Source: Vibrio bathopelagicus
GTDB lineage: Bacteria > Pseudomonadota > Gammaproteobacteria > Enterobacterales > Vibrionaceae
NCBI RefSeq assembly: GCF_014879975.1
Contig: NZ_CP062501.1
Location: 1,954,970-2,018,969, forward strand
DNA length: 64,000 nt
Reading direction: 5' to 3'
The translations under genes and the position numbers were made by a program. The notes beneath the pieces were generated by a model. The model saw only the letters and a program-made list of their open reading frames with translations, was not told the origin of the DNA and did no database searches. How positions within the stretch are numbered: the first letter of the stretch is position 1; each line of letters begins with the position of its first letter. Shown one piece after another: positions 56,035 through 64,000 of the stretch.

Positions 56035-57383
56035 TATCTGTTCTCCTCAGCGCGCTCTTGAAGCATGTTTCGGTACGCAATTGCGCTCTGTTTCAGTGTT
56101 CTTTCTTGGGTGGTGTAATCAACATGGACGATACCAAAGCGTTGGCAGTAGCCGAATGCCCACTCAAAGTTATCCATCAGACTCCACGCAAAGTAACCAT
56201 CCACTTTCACACCGGCTTCGACTGCGTTGTGAACCGCTTCGATGTGACCTTGGAAGTAACGAACACGTTGGTCATCCATCACTTGTCCGTTAACACGCTC
56301 GTCGTTACCTGCTGCACCGTTCTCTGTAATGTAGATAGGCGGCATATTTTCGTAACGAGCATCCAGTCTTACCAATAAATCGGTTAGGCCCTGTGGGTTG
56401 ATTTCCCAGCCGATGTAAGTGTGTTCAGCATCAGTCTGTTTTACTGATTCAATGTCGCCGTTCTCGTTGAAGCGAGCGACATTGCGTGTGTAGTAGTTAA
56501 TTCCGATGTAATCTACCGGTGCACTGATGATGTCTAGATCACCTTCTAGAATCATTGGCATGTTCATCGCTTGACGCTCGACGACCAGCTGTGGGTATTC
56601 CCCTTTCAATACTGGGTCGATGAACCAGTGGTAGTTCTCCGCTTCGCAGTAGTCTGCGGCACCTTGATCTTGTGGTGTTAATGGGTAAGCCGGAGTCGCG
56701 TTAAATACCACGCCATGCTTGGCATGAGGCGAATTTTTACGAAGAATCGGCATTGCTAAACCGTGTGCCAGCATTAAGTGGTGAGAGGCCAAAAAGCCTT
56801 CTTTTTCACCCTTGATACCCGGCGCATGTTCGCCCCAGCGGTAACCTAGGAACGCAGACACAAACGGTTCATTGAGCGTGGTGTACACGTCGATTGTATC
56901 GCCAAAGTACTTGCTCACCACTTCTGCATATTCTGCGAATTTGTAAGACGTTTCTCGGTTTAGCCAGCCGCCCTTGTCTTCAAGGTACTGTGGTAGATCC
57001 CAGTGGTACAAAGTCACATACACTTTCATGCCACGAGCATGACACTCATCGATGATCTGACCGTAGAACTCAAGGCCTTGCTGATTCACCACACCGTCGT
57101 GCGGCAGGATACGTGGCCATGCAATTGAAAGGCGGTAAGCATCAACGCCTAAGCCTTGAATCATCTCGATATCTTGTTGCCACAAGTGGTAGTGATCACA
57201 CGCCACATCGCCATTGTCACCGTTATCTACCTTACCTGGCGTCTTACAAAACGTGTCCCAGATAGACGGTGTACGACCGCCCTCTTCAACGCCGCCTTCA
57301 ATTTGGTATGAAGATGTCGCGACACCGAATACAAATTCCTTACTGCGTAACTTTGAATCACTTGGAAGTTGAAATTTATTCAT
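56034..57383 (-). CDS. GH1 family beta-glucosidase
   Basis: 449 aa, the usual GH1 length. Acid/base Glu172 in TTLNEPFVSAFLGYRWGEHA and nucleophile Glu354 in IYITENGAAGNDERVNG are both present, along with SSYQIEGGVEEGGRTPSIWD at the N-terminus. There is no signal peptide, so it acts in the cytosol on imported oligosaccharides or their phosphates; the absence of phosphate-binding residues cannot be judged here. It sits within the ABC-importer operon, next to MalK, so its substrate is probably an imported free beta-glucoside. Confidence 0.93.
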   Translation of the reverse strand: MNKFQLPSDSKLRSKEFVFGVATSSYQIEGGVEEGGRTPSIWDTFCKTPGKVDNGDNGDVACDHYHLWQQDIEMIQGLGVDAYRLSIAWPRILPHDGVVNQQGLEFYGQIIDECHARGMKVYVTLYHWDLPQYLEDKGGWLNRETSYKFAEYAEVVSKYFGDTIDVYTTLNEPFVSAFLGYRWGEHAPGIKGEKEGFLASHHLMLAHGLAMPILRKNSPHAKHGVVFNATPAYPLTPQDQGAADYCEAENYHWFIDPVLKGEYPQLVVERQAMNMPMILEGDLDIISAPVDYIGINYYTRNVARFNENGDIESVKQTDAEHTYIGWEINPQGLTDLLVRLDARYENMPPIYITENGAAGNDERVNGQVMDDQRVRYFQGHIEAVHNAVEAGVKVDGYFAWSLMDNFEWAFGYCQRFGIVHVDYTTQERTLKQSAIAYRNMLQERAEENR

Positions 57384-57400
57384 TGTTATAACCCTTAAAC

Positions 57401-58294
57401 CTAACCTTTAACTGCGCCGGACGTTAAACCACTGATCATCTGTTTCGATGCGAACAGGTAAGTGATTACAAGTGGTAAAATAGAAATCGTGGTACCGAGC
57501 ATTACCGCGCCCCATGGCGTATTCGGAATACCTTGAACACTTCGTAGTGCTTGTGTGATGACGTAATTGTCAGGGTTGTTCAGCACAACAAGAGGCTGCA
57601 TAAACATGTTCCAGAAGAAGACGAACTGCACGATAGCGAGTGTTGCTAGCGCTGGTTTCATCAGTGGCAGCACCACACTCCAGTACGTTCTGAACTCACC
57701 TGCACCATCCAACTTCGCCGCTTCTAATAGCTCTTTAGGAATCGATGCAATCACGTGCTGACGCATCAAGAAGATACCAAATGGCGTGGTTGTGAACGGT
57801 AGCCATACCGCCATGTGGTTATCCAGCAAGCCTAAGAATTTCACGATCATGAAGTAAGGGATCAAGCTAAGCACTGGTGGTATCGCCATTGAGCCAACCA
57901 ACATGCCGAACAACACGTTCTTACCGCGAAACTTAAACACAGCAAACGCGTAACCACCCATGCTACAAAATAGCAGCGAGATGGTGGTGCCTAAGAAAGC
58001 GACGTAAATCGAGTTAAACATCGCTTTCCAAAACGGCATGATTTCTAGCAGTTTTGCGTAGTTAATGGCCAAGCTATCGCCAATAGCAAAGCTGATACCA
58101 GAACCAAAGATCTCCGAACGATCACGAGTCGATAACAGTGCCGACCATACAAATGGAAATACTGTAATTAGCGCTGAAACAACCAGTAAAATACCTAACA
58201 TGACCATCAAGATCTTAGTCAGAATGTACATGCTGCGTTCGCTTGGCATTAGGCCACTTAGTGGTGAGGTATTTGTCTTAATTGATGTCGACAT
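57401..58294 (-). CDS. Sugar ABC transporter permease (MalG type)
   Basis: 297 aa with six predicted membrane helices. The EAA loop that docks the ATPase reads KELLEAAKLDGAGEFRTYWS near residue 195. A BPD_transp_1 fold of the MalG family, typical of carbohydrate importers. It starts 1 bp after the stop codon of the other permease gene. Confidence 0.92.
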   Translation of the reverse strand: MSTSIKTNTSPLSGLMPSERSMYILTKILMVMLGILLVVSALITVFPFVWSALLSTRDRSEIFGSGISFAIGDSLAINYAKLLEIMPFWKAMFNSIYVAFLGTTISLLFCSMGGYAFAVFKFRGKNVLFGMLVGSMAIPPVLSLIPYFMIVKFLGLLDNHMAVWLPFTTTPFGIFLMRQHVIASIPKELLEAAKLDGAGEFRTYWSVVLPLMKPALATLAIVQFVFFWNMFMQPLVVLNNPDNYVITQALRSVQGIPNTPWGAVMLGTTISILPLVITYLFASKQMISGLTSGAVKG

Positions 58295-58295
58295 C

Positions 58296-59282
58296 TTAAT
58301 GTTCCCCTAAGCCTTTCTTACCGAAGAATACAAATTGAACCAAAGTACAAGTTGCGATGAGTGCAAACAGTAGCCATGAAATTGCTGATGCCGTGCCCAT
58401 TTCTAGCCATTCCCAACCCACCTTGTAGAGGTACATAGAGATAGTTAAGCCAGACTGGCCTGTACCACCAGTGCCACGCGTTAGAACAAACGGTTCTTCA
58501 AACATTTGCAGGTTACCGATAATGGTCATCGTGATAGCAAAGAAAATGAACGGACGAATCATTGGCAGTGAAATGTGCCAGAAACGGTGGAAGGCATTTG
58601 CACCATCCATACGAGCCGCTTCTAAAATGTCTTTAGGAATCGTCATTAAACCTGTGGTGTAAAGAACGATGTTAAAGCCTGTGTATTTCCAGAAAACCAT
58701 GATCGCGATTGACGGCTTAACCATAGTGGCATCGTCTAACCAACGGATAGGTTGGAAATCGTTAACCCAAGCAAATGCCCAACCAAACAGCGTGCTATCA
58801 GCCAGAGCCATCAGCGTTTGGTTAATGATTCCTGAGTTAGGAGAGTACATGTTGAAGAAAATCAGTGATGCTGCGACCGTTGATGTGATGAACGGTAAAA
58901 AGTACGCTGATGTGAGCCAGTGACGCATACGGTCACCCATAGAAACCAGCATGTAAGCGACAGGAATAGCCACTAAATGCTGCGCTACACCCGATGTAAT
59001 TGCTAGCCAAAGCGTGTTCTTCAATGAACGCCATAGCCACGGGTCGGTCAACGCAATGTAATAGTTCTCAAAACCAACGAACTCCATTGCATCCATACCC
59101 TTTACCGGGTTCCACTCATGAAACGACAGGTAAACAGAGAACAACAGCGGGAAGATCCCAAATACAGAAAAAATGATCAGAAACGGCAGAAGAAATCCAT
59201 ACGGTGTAAGCGCTTTCAAATTTAGACGAGAAAAAAAGCTTTGCTCCGAAGGTTCTATCGTTGTGCTCGCTGTATGATTCAT
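58296..59282 (-). CDS. Sugar ABC transporter permease (MalF type)
   Basis: 328 aa with six to seven predicted helices after a cytosolic N-terminus. The EAA loop is PKDILEAARMDGANAFHRFW near residue 220. It forms the channel with the MalG-type subunit. An intercistronic hairpin separates it from the upstream binding-protein gene. Confidence 0.92.
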   Translation of the reverse strand: MNHTASTTIEPSEQSFFSRLNLKALTPYGFLLPFLIIFSVFGIFPLLFSVYLSFHEWNPVKGMDAMEFVGFENYYIALTDPWLWRSLKNTLWLAITSGVAQHLVAIPVAYMLVSMGDRMRHWLTSAYFLPFITSTVAASLIFFNMYSPNSGIINQTLMALADSTLFGWAFAWVNDFQPIRWLDDATMVKPSIAIMVFWKYTGFNIVLYTTGLMTIPKDILEAARMDGANAFHRFWHISLPMIRPFIFFAITMTIIGNLQMFEEPFVLTRGTGGTGQSGLTISMYLYKVGWEWLEMGTASAISWLLFALIATCTLVQFVFFGKKGLGEH

Positions 59283-59302
59283 AGTAACGACCTCTTAGTA
59301 AA

Positions 59303-59327
59303 AGGAAGCGCGCGAACCACGCTTCCT
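59303..59327 (-). terminator. Intercistronic hairpin after the binding-protein gene
   Basis: AGGAAGCG / CGCTTCCT arms (59303-59310 and 59320-59327) are followed on the minus strand by TTTTAC. Such a hairpin between a binding-protein gene and its permeases usually lowers downstream transcript or protects the upstream part, giving more binding protein than permease. Confidence 0.65.
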
Positions 59328-59350
59328 CACTTACTTAATGTAATAACAGA

Positions 59351-60598
59351 TTAAAGATTACGCGTACGACGCTTAATTAGACGTTCCGCTTCTTTCAGCG
59401 CAGTCTCAATATCTTTACCTTCATCAAGCACTTCCATCAGAGCATTCTCTAAGATGATCGAACGTGCAACGTGGTCACCTTGAGCGGGTGAAACAGGCTT
59501 AATATTTTTCGCTACCTCAGCAAAGATAAGTCTCGCTTGCTGACCACCTAAGAACTCCATCTCTTCTTCAAAAAGAGCGTCATCGTAAGTGGTCACGTTC
59601 GCAGGAAAGGCCGCTATTGTTTCAAAGTGCTTAAGTTGTACATCACGTTTCGTTGTCATGTATTTAATCAGTTCCCACGCCTCATCCGGATTGTCAGATT
59701 GCGTTGGGATAGAAAGGAAAGAACCACCCCAGCTGCCGTAAATACCATCTGGAAGATTAGCTACCGCCCATTTACCGCTAGTTTCAGGTGCAATCCAGTT
59801 GCTCAAGTGGCCAAGTAGCCATGCGCCTGAAAGTTGAGTCGCGAACGTGCCATTACGGAAGCCTTCGTACCATTCGTTTGACCAAGCCAGATTGCGAGAA
59901 TCTAACCCTCTATCACGAATCTCTTTTGCGACAGTAAAGGCATGAACAAAACGCTCAGACGTGACAACTGGGTTGCCGTCTGCATCAAAATAAAGACCTT
60001 CCCCCTCAGGAACGGTTGTAAAGATGATCGCTTGTGCTACATCGGCTGCGGATGCTATCAACTGCACGTTTTGTTTCTTCAACTCTTCACCAGCGGCAAT
60101 GTATGAATCCCAATCTTTGATTGCGTCATTAACATCAATGCCTGCTTTTTCGAATACGTCTGTTCGGTAGTACATAAGACCTGGGCCTAGATCGACTGGA
60201 ATACCATAAACGTCACCATCCGCGCCTTGGCCTTGCGCCCATGCATAAGGTGCGAACAGCTCTTGGTATTGGTCTGCACCATAATTTTCAGATAGGTTAA
60301 CTAAGCCACCAGAACCAACAAACGGGCCAATTTTTTCCACATCAACAACAATCACGTCACCCGCACCAGAGCCTGTAGCAAGGTTTGTTGTTAGCTTCGT
60401 GTGGTGGTCGCCATGGTTATTCATTAGGTAATCCACTTTGATGCCTGTTTCCTTTTCGAAATCAGGTAGCAATACCTTTAAGCTGCTATCAAAGTCAGGG
60501 AAACCGTCAAAACGAATTTCTTTGTCAGCAGCATTAACAGCTGTTGCACCTAGTCCTAAAGCAACCGCGCCAGAGAGCGCCAAGGTCTTAAATTTCAT
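59351..60598 (-). CDS. Sugar-binding protein of an ABC importer
   Basis: 415 aa with signal peptide (MKFKTLALSGAVALGLGATA, cleaved near VNA/ADKE). The mature protein has the extracellular solute-binding family 1 fold: GIKVDYLMNNHGDHHTKLTT, WAQGQGADGDVYGIPVDLGP and WGGSFLSIPTQSDNPDEAWE. It captures the sugar in the periplasm and hands it to the permeases. It is second in the operon, 20 bp after the LacI gene. Confidence 0.93.
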   Translation of the reverse strand: MKFKTLALSGAVALGLGATAVNAADKEIRFDGFPDFDSSLKVLLPDFEKETGIKVDYLMNNHGDHHTKLTTNLATGSGAGDVIVVDVEKIGPFVGSGGLVNLSENYGADQYQELFAPYAWAQGQGADGDVYGIPVDLGPGLMYYRTDVFEKAGIDVNDAIKDWDSYIAAGEELKKQNVQLIASAADVAQAIIFTTVPEGEGLYFDADGNPVVTSERFVHAFTVAKEIRDRGLDSRNLAWSNEWYEGFRNGTFATQLSGAWLLGHLSNWIAPETSGKWAVANLPDGIYGSWGGSFLSIPTQSDNPDEAWELIKYMTTKRDVQLKHFETIAAFPANVTTYDDALFEEEMEFLGGQQARLIFAEVAKNIKPVSPAQGDHVARSIILENALMEVLDEGKDIETALKEAERLIKRRTRNL

Positions 60599-60618
60599 GT
60601 TCTATCCTTAATTATTTT

Positions 60619-61626
60619 TTATAGGGTAACTAGTAAATCCGATACCGAGTTTCTAGTGACCAGAGTCGGCAACAATTTAAAATTCACGTCATGTTTAATC
60701 TTGTTTAGCTTTTGCAGAGTGAGCTGCACTGCTTCAATGCTCATCTCTTCAATTGGGAAATTAATGGTGGTCAAACTAGGGGTCAGATACCGCGCGAAAA
60801 TAGTGTTATCAAAGCCCACAAGAGAAACGTCTTTCGGTACAGATAAACCTTCTTTATGCAGCACTTCGAATGCACCAAATGCCATGTGATCGTTCGAAGC
60901 AAAGACCGCCGTAAATCGACACTGGCGGTTAATCAGCTTCTTCATTGCGCTGATTCCAGTCTCTTCAGTGAATCCTGCTTCCGAAACGAGTGCTTCATCG
61001 TATGGCACACCTGCTTGTTCCAGCGCCTTTCGATACCCCTGCAAACGCCCCCGTGCATCTGCTTTATCTAATGGGCCAGTAATACACGCGATCTCTGTAT
61101 GTCCCTTTTGCAATAGATATTGAGTAGCGAGTAGCCCCCCGACTTCGTTATCAATATCAATGCAACTCATCGCCATTTCTGGGATGAAGCGGTTAATTAA
61201 AACCACAGGGGGCCCCTGTTCTTCCAATTCAATTAAATAGTCATCACTTAGCTGCTGTGTATGAAGAATCAAAGCATCAACTCGACGCCCTAATAGAAAC
61301 TCCACCGACTCACGTTGTCCTTGCTCAGTGTTGGAGCCCGCCGTGACAACAGCGTGATAACCAAAGCGGCGCAGGTTCTCTTCTATACAATGCAAAATGC
61401 CTGAATAAAACGAACCACCCAGTTCAGGAACAACAACACCCACACTGCCAGTACGACTTGACGCCAAAGCCTGAGCGATAGAGTTCGGGCGATAACCCAA
61501 TTCTTTGATCGCTTTTTCTACCTTTAACTTCTTGTCATGACTGACCCTACTGGTGCCATTAATCACTCTAGACACTGTCGCTTGAGACACACCTGCATGC
61601 TTTGATACGTGTTTAATTGTTGCCAC
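60619..61626 (-). CDS. LacI family repressor of the beta-glucoside operon
   Basis: 335 aa. Helix-turn-helix TIKHVSKHAGVSQATVSRVI with NGTSRVSHDKKLKVEKAIKE, hinge SIAQALASSRTGSVGVVVPE, then a sugar-binding domain with VSLVGFDNTIFARYLTPSLT. It is the first gene of the operon running to GH94, so it likely represses itself and the operon through operators just upstream, plus the lamB-like gene. Confidence 0.92.
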   Translation of the reverse strand: MATIKHVSKHAGVSQATVSRVINGTSRVSHDKKLKVEKAIKELGYRPNSIAQALASSRTGSVGVVVPELGGSFYSGILHCIEENLRRFGYHAVVTAGSNTEQGQRESVEFLLGRRVDALILHTQQLSDDYLIELEEQGPPVVLINRFIPEMAMSCIDIDNEVGGLLATQYLLQKGHTEIACITGPLDKADARGRLQGYRKALEQAGVPYDEALVSEAGFTEETGISAMKKLINRQCRFTAVFASNDHMAFGAFEVLHKEGLSVPKDVSLVGFDNTIFARYLTPSLTTINFPIEEMSIEAVQLTLQKLNKIKHDVNFKLLPTLVTRNSVSDLLVTL

Positions 61627-61648
61627 TCGAACCTCGATACTTCATTGG

Positions 61649-61666
61649 TTTGTAACCGCTTACAAA
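61649..61666. promoter_or_regulatory. LacI-type operator, site 1
   Basis: TTTGTAACCGCTTACAAA is an inverted repeat with 7-bp arms and a 4-bp centre, 22 bp upstream of the LacI start codon. It has the family's central C-G step. Confidence 0.7.
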
Positions 61667-61748
61667 ACGATTATTCAAGAAATGGGCATCAGTAGAAGTG
61701 AGTGTCATCACACTACATCTGGAATAGAAAAGGGAGGATCGGCAAATC

Positions 61749-61764
61749 TTGAAAGCGCTTACAA
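61749..61764. promoter_or_regulatory. LacI-type operator, site 2
   Basis: TTGAAAGCGCTTACAA is an inverted repeat with one mismatch (TTG-AAAGCGCTT-CAA) and a central CG. It lies about 120 bp upstream of the LacI start codon. Confidence 0.65.
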
Positions 61765-61777
61765 AAAGTCATATAGC

Positions 61778-61794
61778 CATGAAACCGTTTCATG
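61778..61794. promoter_or_regulatory. LacI-type operator, site 3
   Basis: CATGAAACCGTTTCATG has perfect 8-bp arms around one base. Its TGAAAC/GTTTCA core is very close to site 2 and to the site upstream of the LamB-type gene. Its odd spacing suggests a second regulator is possible. Confidence 0.6.
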
Positions 61795-62082
61795 GAATCG
61801 CATCACGTACTCTCGACGTTTTTGTTAGCACCGTTTAGCTGGGTAAGGTTTGAATCCATATAAATCAGCATTTGACATAGCATCCGCACTGAAAATGAGT
61901 CGCTGAAAGGTATTACTCATCAACATTAGAACTGTGAAACTCTCACTGAAAAGTCAGGTGAAGAAAGGATAGTGGCAACGCGTTAAGGCTTGATGACGCA
62001 ACCTGCCAGCAAAAAAGTGAAAAACAGCGAAATGAGCCAAATAACGACAGACTCGATCATTCAACGATAGGGAAATTCAAAC

Positions 62083-62109
62083 AAAAAAAAGGGCACATTG
62101 AATGTGCCC
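62083..62109 (-). terminator. Terminator of the LamB-type porin gene
   Basis: GGGCACATT / AATGTGCCC arms (62091-62099 and 62101-62109) are followed on the minus strand by eight T. It lies about 92 bp after the stop codon. Confidence 0.88.
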
Positions 62110-62201
62110 CAAAAGAGTTAAGAGTTTTGAATATTGTCCTATAAATCTGCCTTTAGGACATAAAATGGACAGCAGTTCCTACTAAGTTATCGCTCGGTTG
62201 A

Positions 62202-63524
62202 TTACCACCACGCTTCAAACATCGCGCCGACGGTAACCGTGTCTGCTTTAGTGCGTTCAGTCATGTTCTTCGTTTCGACATCACCCACTGTTGAGTAGAA
62301 ACGAACCATAGGACGGCTACCCGGCATTCCACCTAAAGATACGTTTTGAGAAAGTGTGACTTTCCAACCATTTTTCTCGCCACCATCATCGTAATCTTCT
62401 GTCGCATAACCTGCTTCTAACCACGTAGAGTGCACGTCATCCCATTGGTATTGAGGACGAACAATACCTGCGTATTCGCTGCGGTCTAGATTGCGGCCAG
62501 TGTCCGTATCGACCACATCATCACCAGAGAGATCTTTGTACGAAACTAAATAATCAATAATGAACTGAGAGCTCACCTCGTAGTTACCTTCGATACTCGC
62601 ATAAAACACGTTCTTATCACCGGCAAGGTCAAATACCGAGTCATCAGCACCATCTGCGTACTTCATTACCAACTTATTAGACTCACCCAAGCCTAACGTT
62701 GCACCGACTTGCCATGCAGTTTCATCACTCACACTTGGATCACCGACTGCGTTGTCTTTGTCAGCTTCATCGGAGGCAAAACCGTAGTTTGCGTATAGGT
62801 CTAGTTGACCAATACCAGCATTAATTGAGTGAAGTTTAGATGTAATCGCGTAGCGGCCATTATCATTACCTAACGCACCATCGTCAGTATCAACTTGGCC
62901 AACGAATGCCATATCGAACATTGCAGCATCACCAAGGTTGAGATTATTAAAACCAGCGCCTTGGCCATCATGAGACATCCAAAAGTAATCGTTCAAACCT
63001 TGTTGCGGACGTTGATGGAAATCACGGCCACCCCAGATATAAAGATCGGGCTGGCTTTCAAAAATATTGGTCACACCCGCGTACATTTTTTTCAGGTTTA
63101 CACCACCAGCAGAACCCCATTGATCGTAGTTCCAATCATCAACCATGAATACCAAGTCCCACTTAGCACCACTATCAGCTTGGAAAATTTTAGCGAACTG
63201 AACTTCACCACCGTTGCTCTCGTTGCCTAAGCGACCTAGAGAACGGCCTGAGCTACCCACCTCAACGTAACGGTTGTCGCCGCTTGAGTAGTGAGCGCCA
63301 TAACGAGCATAACCAGAGAAGATAATTCCATCGGTAACAGGTGTTTCTGGCGTTAGTACCGCTTGTTGCTGATCATCCACATAATCGATATCAACAACCT
63401 TAGACTCGAGTTCTTGGATTCGTTTTTCCAGAGCTTCAATATCCGTATCTGCAGCAAAAGAAGAGAGTGAAGCAAGCGAAGCCGCCACTGCGACCGTTAT
63501 TGGCAAAAGCTTAAATTTTTGCAT
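62202..63524 (-). CDS. LamB-type carbohydrate porin
   Basis: 440 aa with signal peptide (MQKFKLLPITVAVAASLASL, cleaved near SFA/ADTD). A short coiled coil follows (IEALEKRIQELESKVVDIDY), then a maltoporin-like barrel: IIFSGYARYGAHYSSGDNRY, YIWGGRDFHQRPQQGLNDYF, with the C-terminal aromatic FEAWW. It should let beta-gluco-oligosaccharides cross the outer membrane. A LacI-type operator upstream ties it to the adjacent import operon. Confidence 0.92.
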   Translation of the reverse strand: MQKFKLLPITVAVAASLASLSSFAADTDIEALEKRIQELESKVVDIDYVDDQQQAVLTPETPVTDGIIFSGYARYGAHYSSGDNRYVEVGSSGRSLGRLGNESNGGEVQFAKIFQADSGAKWDLVFMVDDWNYDQWGSAGGVNLKKMYAGVTNIFESQPDLYIWGGRDFHQRPQQGLNDYFWMSHDGQGAGFNNLNLGDAAMFDMAFVGQVDTDDGALGNDNGRYAITSKLHSINAGIGQLDLYANYGFASDEADKDNAVGDPSVSDETAWQVGATLGLGESNKLVMKYADGADDSVFDLAGDKNVFYASIEGNYEVSSQFIIDYLVSYKDLSGDDVVDTDTGRNLDRSEYAGIVRPQYQWDDVHSTWLEAGYATEDYDDGGEKNGWKVTLSQNVSLGGMPGSRPMVRFYSTVGDVETKNMTERTKADTVTVGAMFEAWW

Positions 63525-63714
63525 TGTAATTCCCTATTATTTTTTTGAGTTTTCATCGAACAGGGAAATATTAAGCAATGAAAGCGTTGAAAAATTAGTT
63601 GCTGTTCACAGCAATAAATGAGCGCCATGTCCATGAAACTTTTAGAATCACAACCATAAAAATCAGCCCTTAAAATTCAGATAGATAGAATAAAACCCGT
63701 ACGAAAATCACGCT

Positions 63715-63728
63715 TGAAATCGCTTTCA
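63715..63728. promoter_or_regulatory. LacI-type operator upstream of the LamB-type gene
   Basis: TGAAATCGCTTTCA has 5-bp arms (TGAAA/TTTCA) around a central CG-containing core. It resembles sites 2 and 3 before the LacI operon. It lies about 190 bp upstream of the porin start codon. Confidence 0.6.
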
Positions 63729-63819
63729 TTTCATGGGTATTGTTGGGGTCTATCACGGAAACCAGACCTGAAAAACACGACAGCTCATGGACGGTTTTGA
63801 TGTGTTTTCATATATATGA

Positions 63820-63854
63820 AAAACCTCAAAATCTGCGCTAGATTTTGAGGTTTT
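63820..63854. terminator. Terminator of the peptidase gene at the right edge
   Basis: A 15-bp perfect stem (AAAACCTCAAAATCT, 63820-63834, with 63840-63854; loop GCGCT) lies 31 bp past the peptidase stop codon. Flanking A/T lets it act in either direction. Confidence 0.85.
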
Positions 63855-63885
63855 ATTGAAAGGATAATGTCTAAACTTGGGAAAA

Positions 63886-64000
63886 TTAACTCAACGTTTC
63901 AATGCCCATGTTAAACAAGGTAAAGGCATAGATATCGGCGGTTAAATCGATCGCTTTGCTGAGTGGCATTCCGGCGCCATGCCCAGCATTAACATCAATA
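63886..64000 (-). CDS. Prolyl oligopeptidase-like protein, C-terminal fragment (5' part outside window)
   Basis: The last 38 residues lie in the window: [20 protein letters not shown] followed by [17 protein letters not shown]. The N-A-G-H-G-A-G motif with the catalytic His and the closing helix are typical of serine peptidase family S9A. Nothing more can be said of its start or length. Confidence 0.8.
   Translation of the reverse strand, partial: IDVNAGHGAGMPLSKAIDLTADIYAFTLFNMGIETLS

Larger units (their letters stand above)
61627..62201. other. 575-bp non-coding gap between LacI and LamB-type genes
   Basis: It holds the promoter region of the LacI-led operon with three LacI-type inverted repeats (61649-61794) and, at its right end, the LamB terminator. 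The middle part (about 61800-62080) has no convincing reading frame. Imperfect pairing between about 61970 and 62020 (GGCA/TGCC, GCGT/ACGC) is visible, but I cannot call a small RNA from it. Confidence 0.6.
63525..63885. other. 361-bp gap upstream of the porin gene
   Basis: It contains the porin promoter region, a LacI-type operator at 63715-63728 and the terminator of the minus-strand gene entering from the right (63820-63854). I see no gene in it. Confidence 0.7.

Noticed and set aside
55641..56293. Two overlapping plus-strand frames (107 and 158 aa) opposite MalK and GH1
   Set aside because: Antisense shadows of strongly conserved enzymes; no start signals.
61800..62080. Possible small RNA between LacI and LamB genes
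   Set aside because: Only weak imperfect pairing and no clear promoter or own terminator; the sole terminator there belongs to the porin gene.

Overview
The window reads as chromosomal DNA of a marine gamma-proteobacterium, most likely a Vibrio of the splendidus/harveyi type. This is inferred from gene content, lipoprotein and porin styles, moderate GC and gene order; no rRNA, tRNA, prophage, insertion sequence or CRISPR array was seen. About 55 protein genes are supported, with short intergenic spaces and many rho-independent terminators.

Region 1 (1-16.7 kb) is a patchwork of small regulator-target pairs. It holds a DoxX fragment with a LysR regulator, a MarR regulator with a DMT exporter and two matching operators, further LysR, DMT, AraC, MATE and MFS genes, a RidA/quinol-monooxygenase pair, a DUF1254 protein, and an unrecognised lipoprotein followed by a small predicted outer-membrane barrel.

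Region 2 (16.9-34.4 kb) is a Tad (Flp) pilus locus: flp, cpaB, cpaC, cpaD, tadZ, tadA to tadG, most genes overlapping by a few bases. It is preceded by two divergent large lipoproteins (688 and 1622 aa) that share an N-terminal module and flank a good Fur-box-like site. No prepilin peptidase gene (tadV/cpaA) is present, although three proteins carry prepilin-type cleavage sites.

Region 3 (34.5-39.5 kb) is a tight five-gene set: periplasmic thioredoxin, DUF4266 protein ending in a Gly/Cys tail, DUF3570 outer-membrane protein, ApbE-type FMN transferase and DsbD. The DUF3570 protein carries a motif like the ApbE flavinylation site plus an EF-hand-like loop. I regard this as the best candidate for an undescribed system: a flavinylated, thiol-driven redox module of the outer membrane.

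Region 4 (39.5-46.9 kb) holds a phosphotransferase, a GNAT protein, a PilZ c-di-GMP receptor, a Lon-family protease, and a two-gene unit with an orphan dual-ATPase ABC protein behind a Fur-box-like site.

Region 5 (47.0-63.5 kb) is a beta-glucoside utilisation locus: a LacI regulator, a frameshifted GH116 glucosidase, an aldose epimerase, a GH94 phosphorylase, a MalK-type ATPase, a GH1 beta-glucosidase, two permeases, a solute-binding protein, a second LacI regulator and a LamB-type porin. LacI-type operators precede the LacI-led operon and the porin, so uptake through the outer membrane, import and cleavage are probably controlled together. The window ends in the C-terminus of a prolyl-oligopeptidase-like gene.
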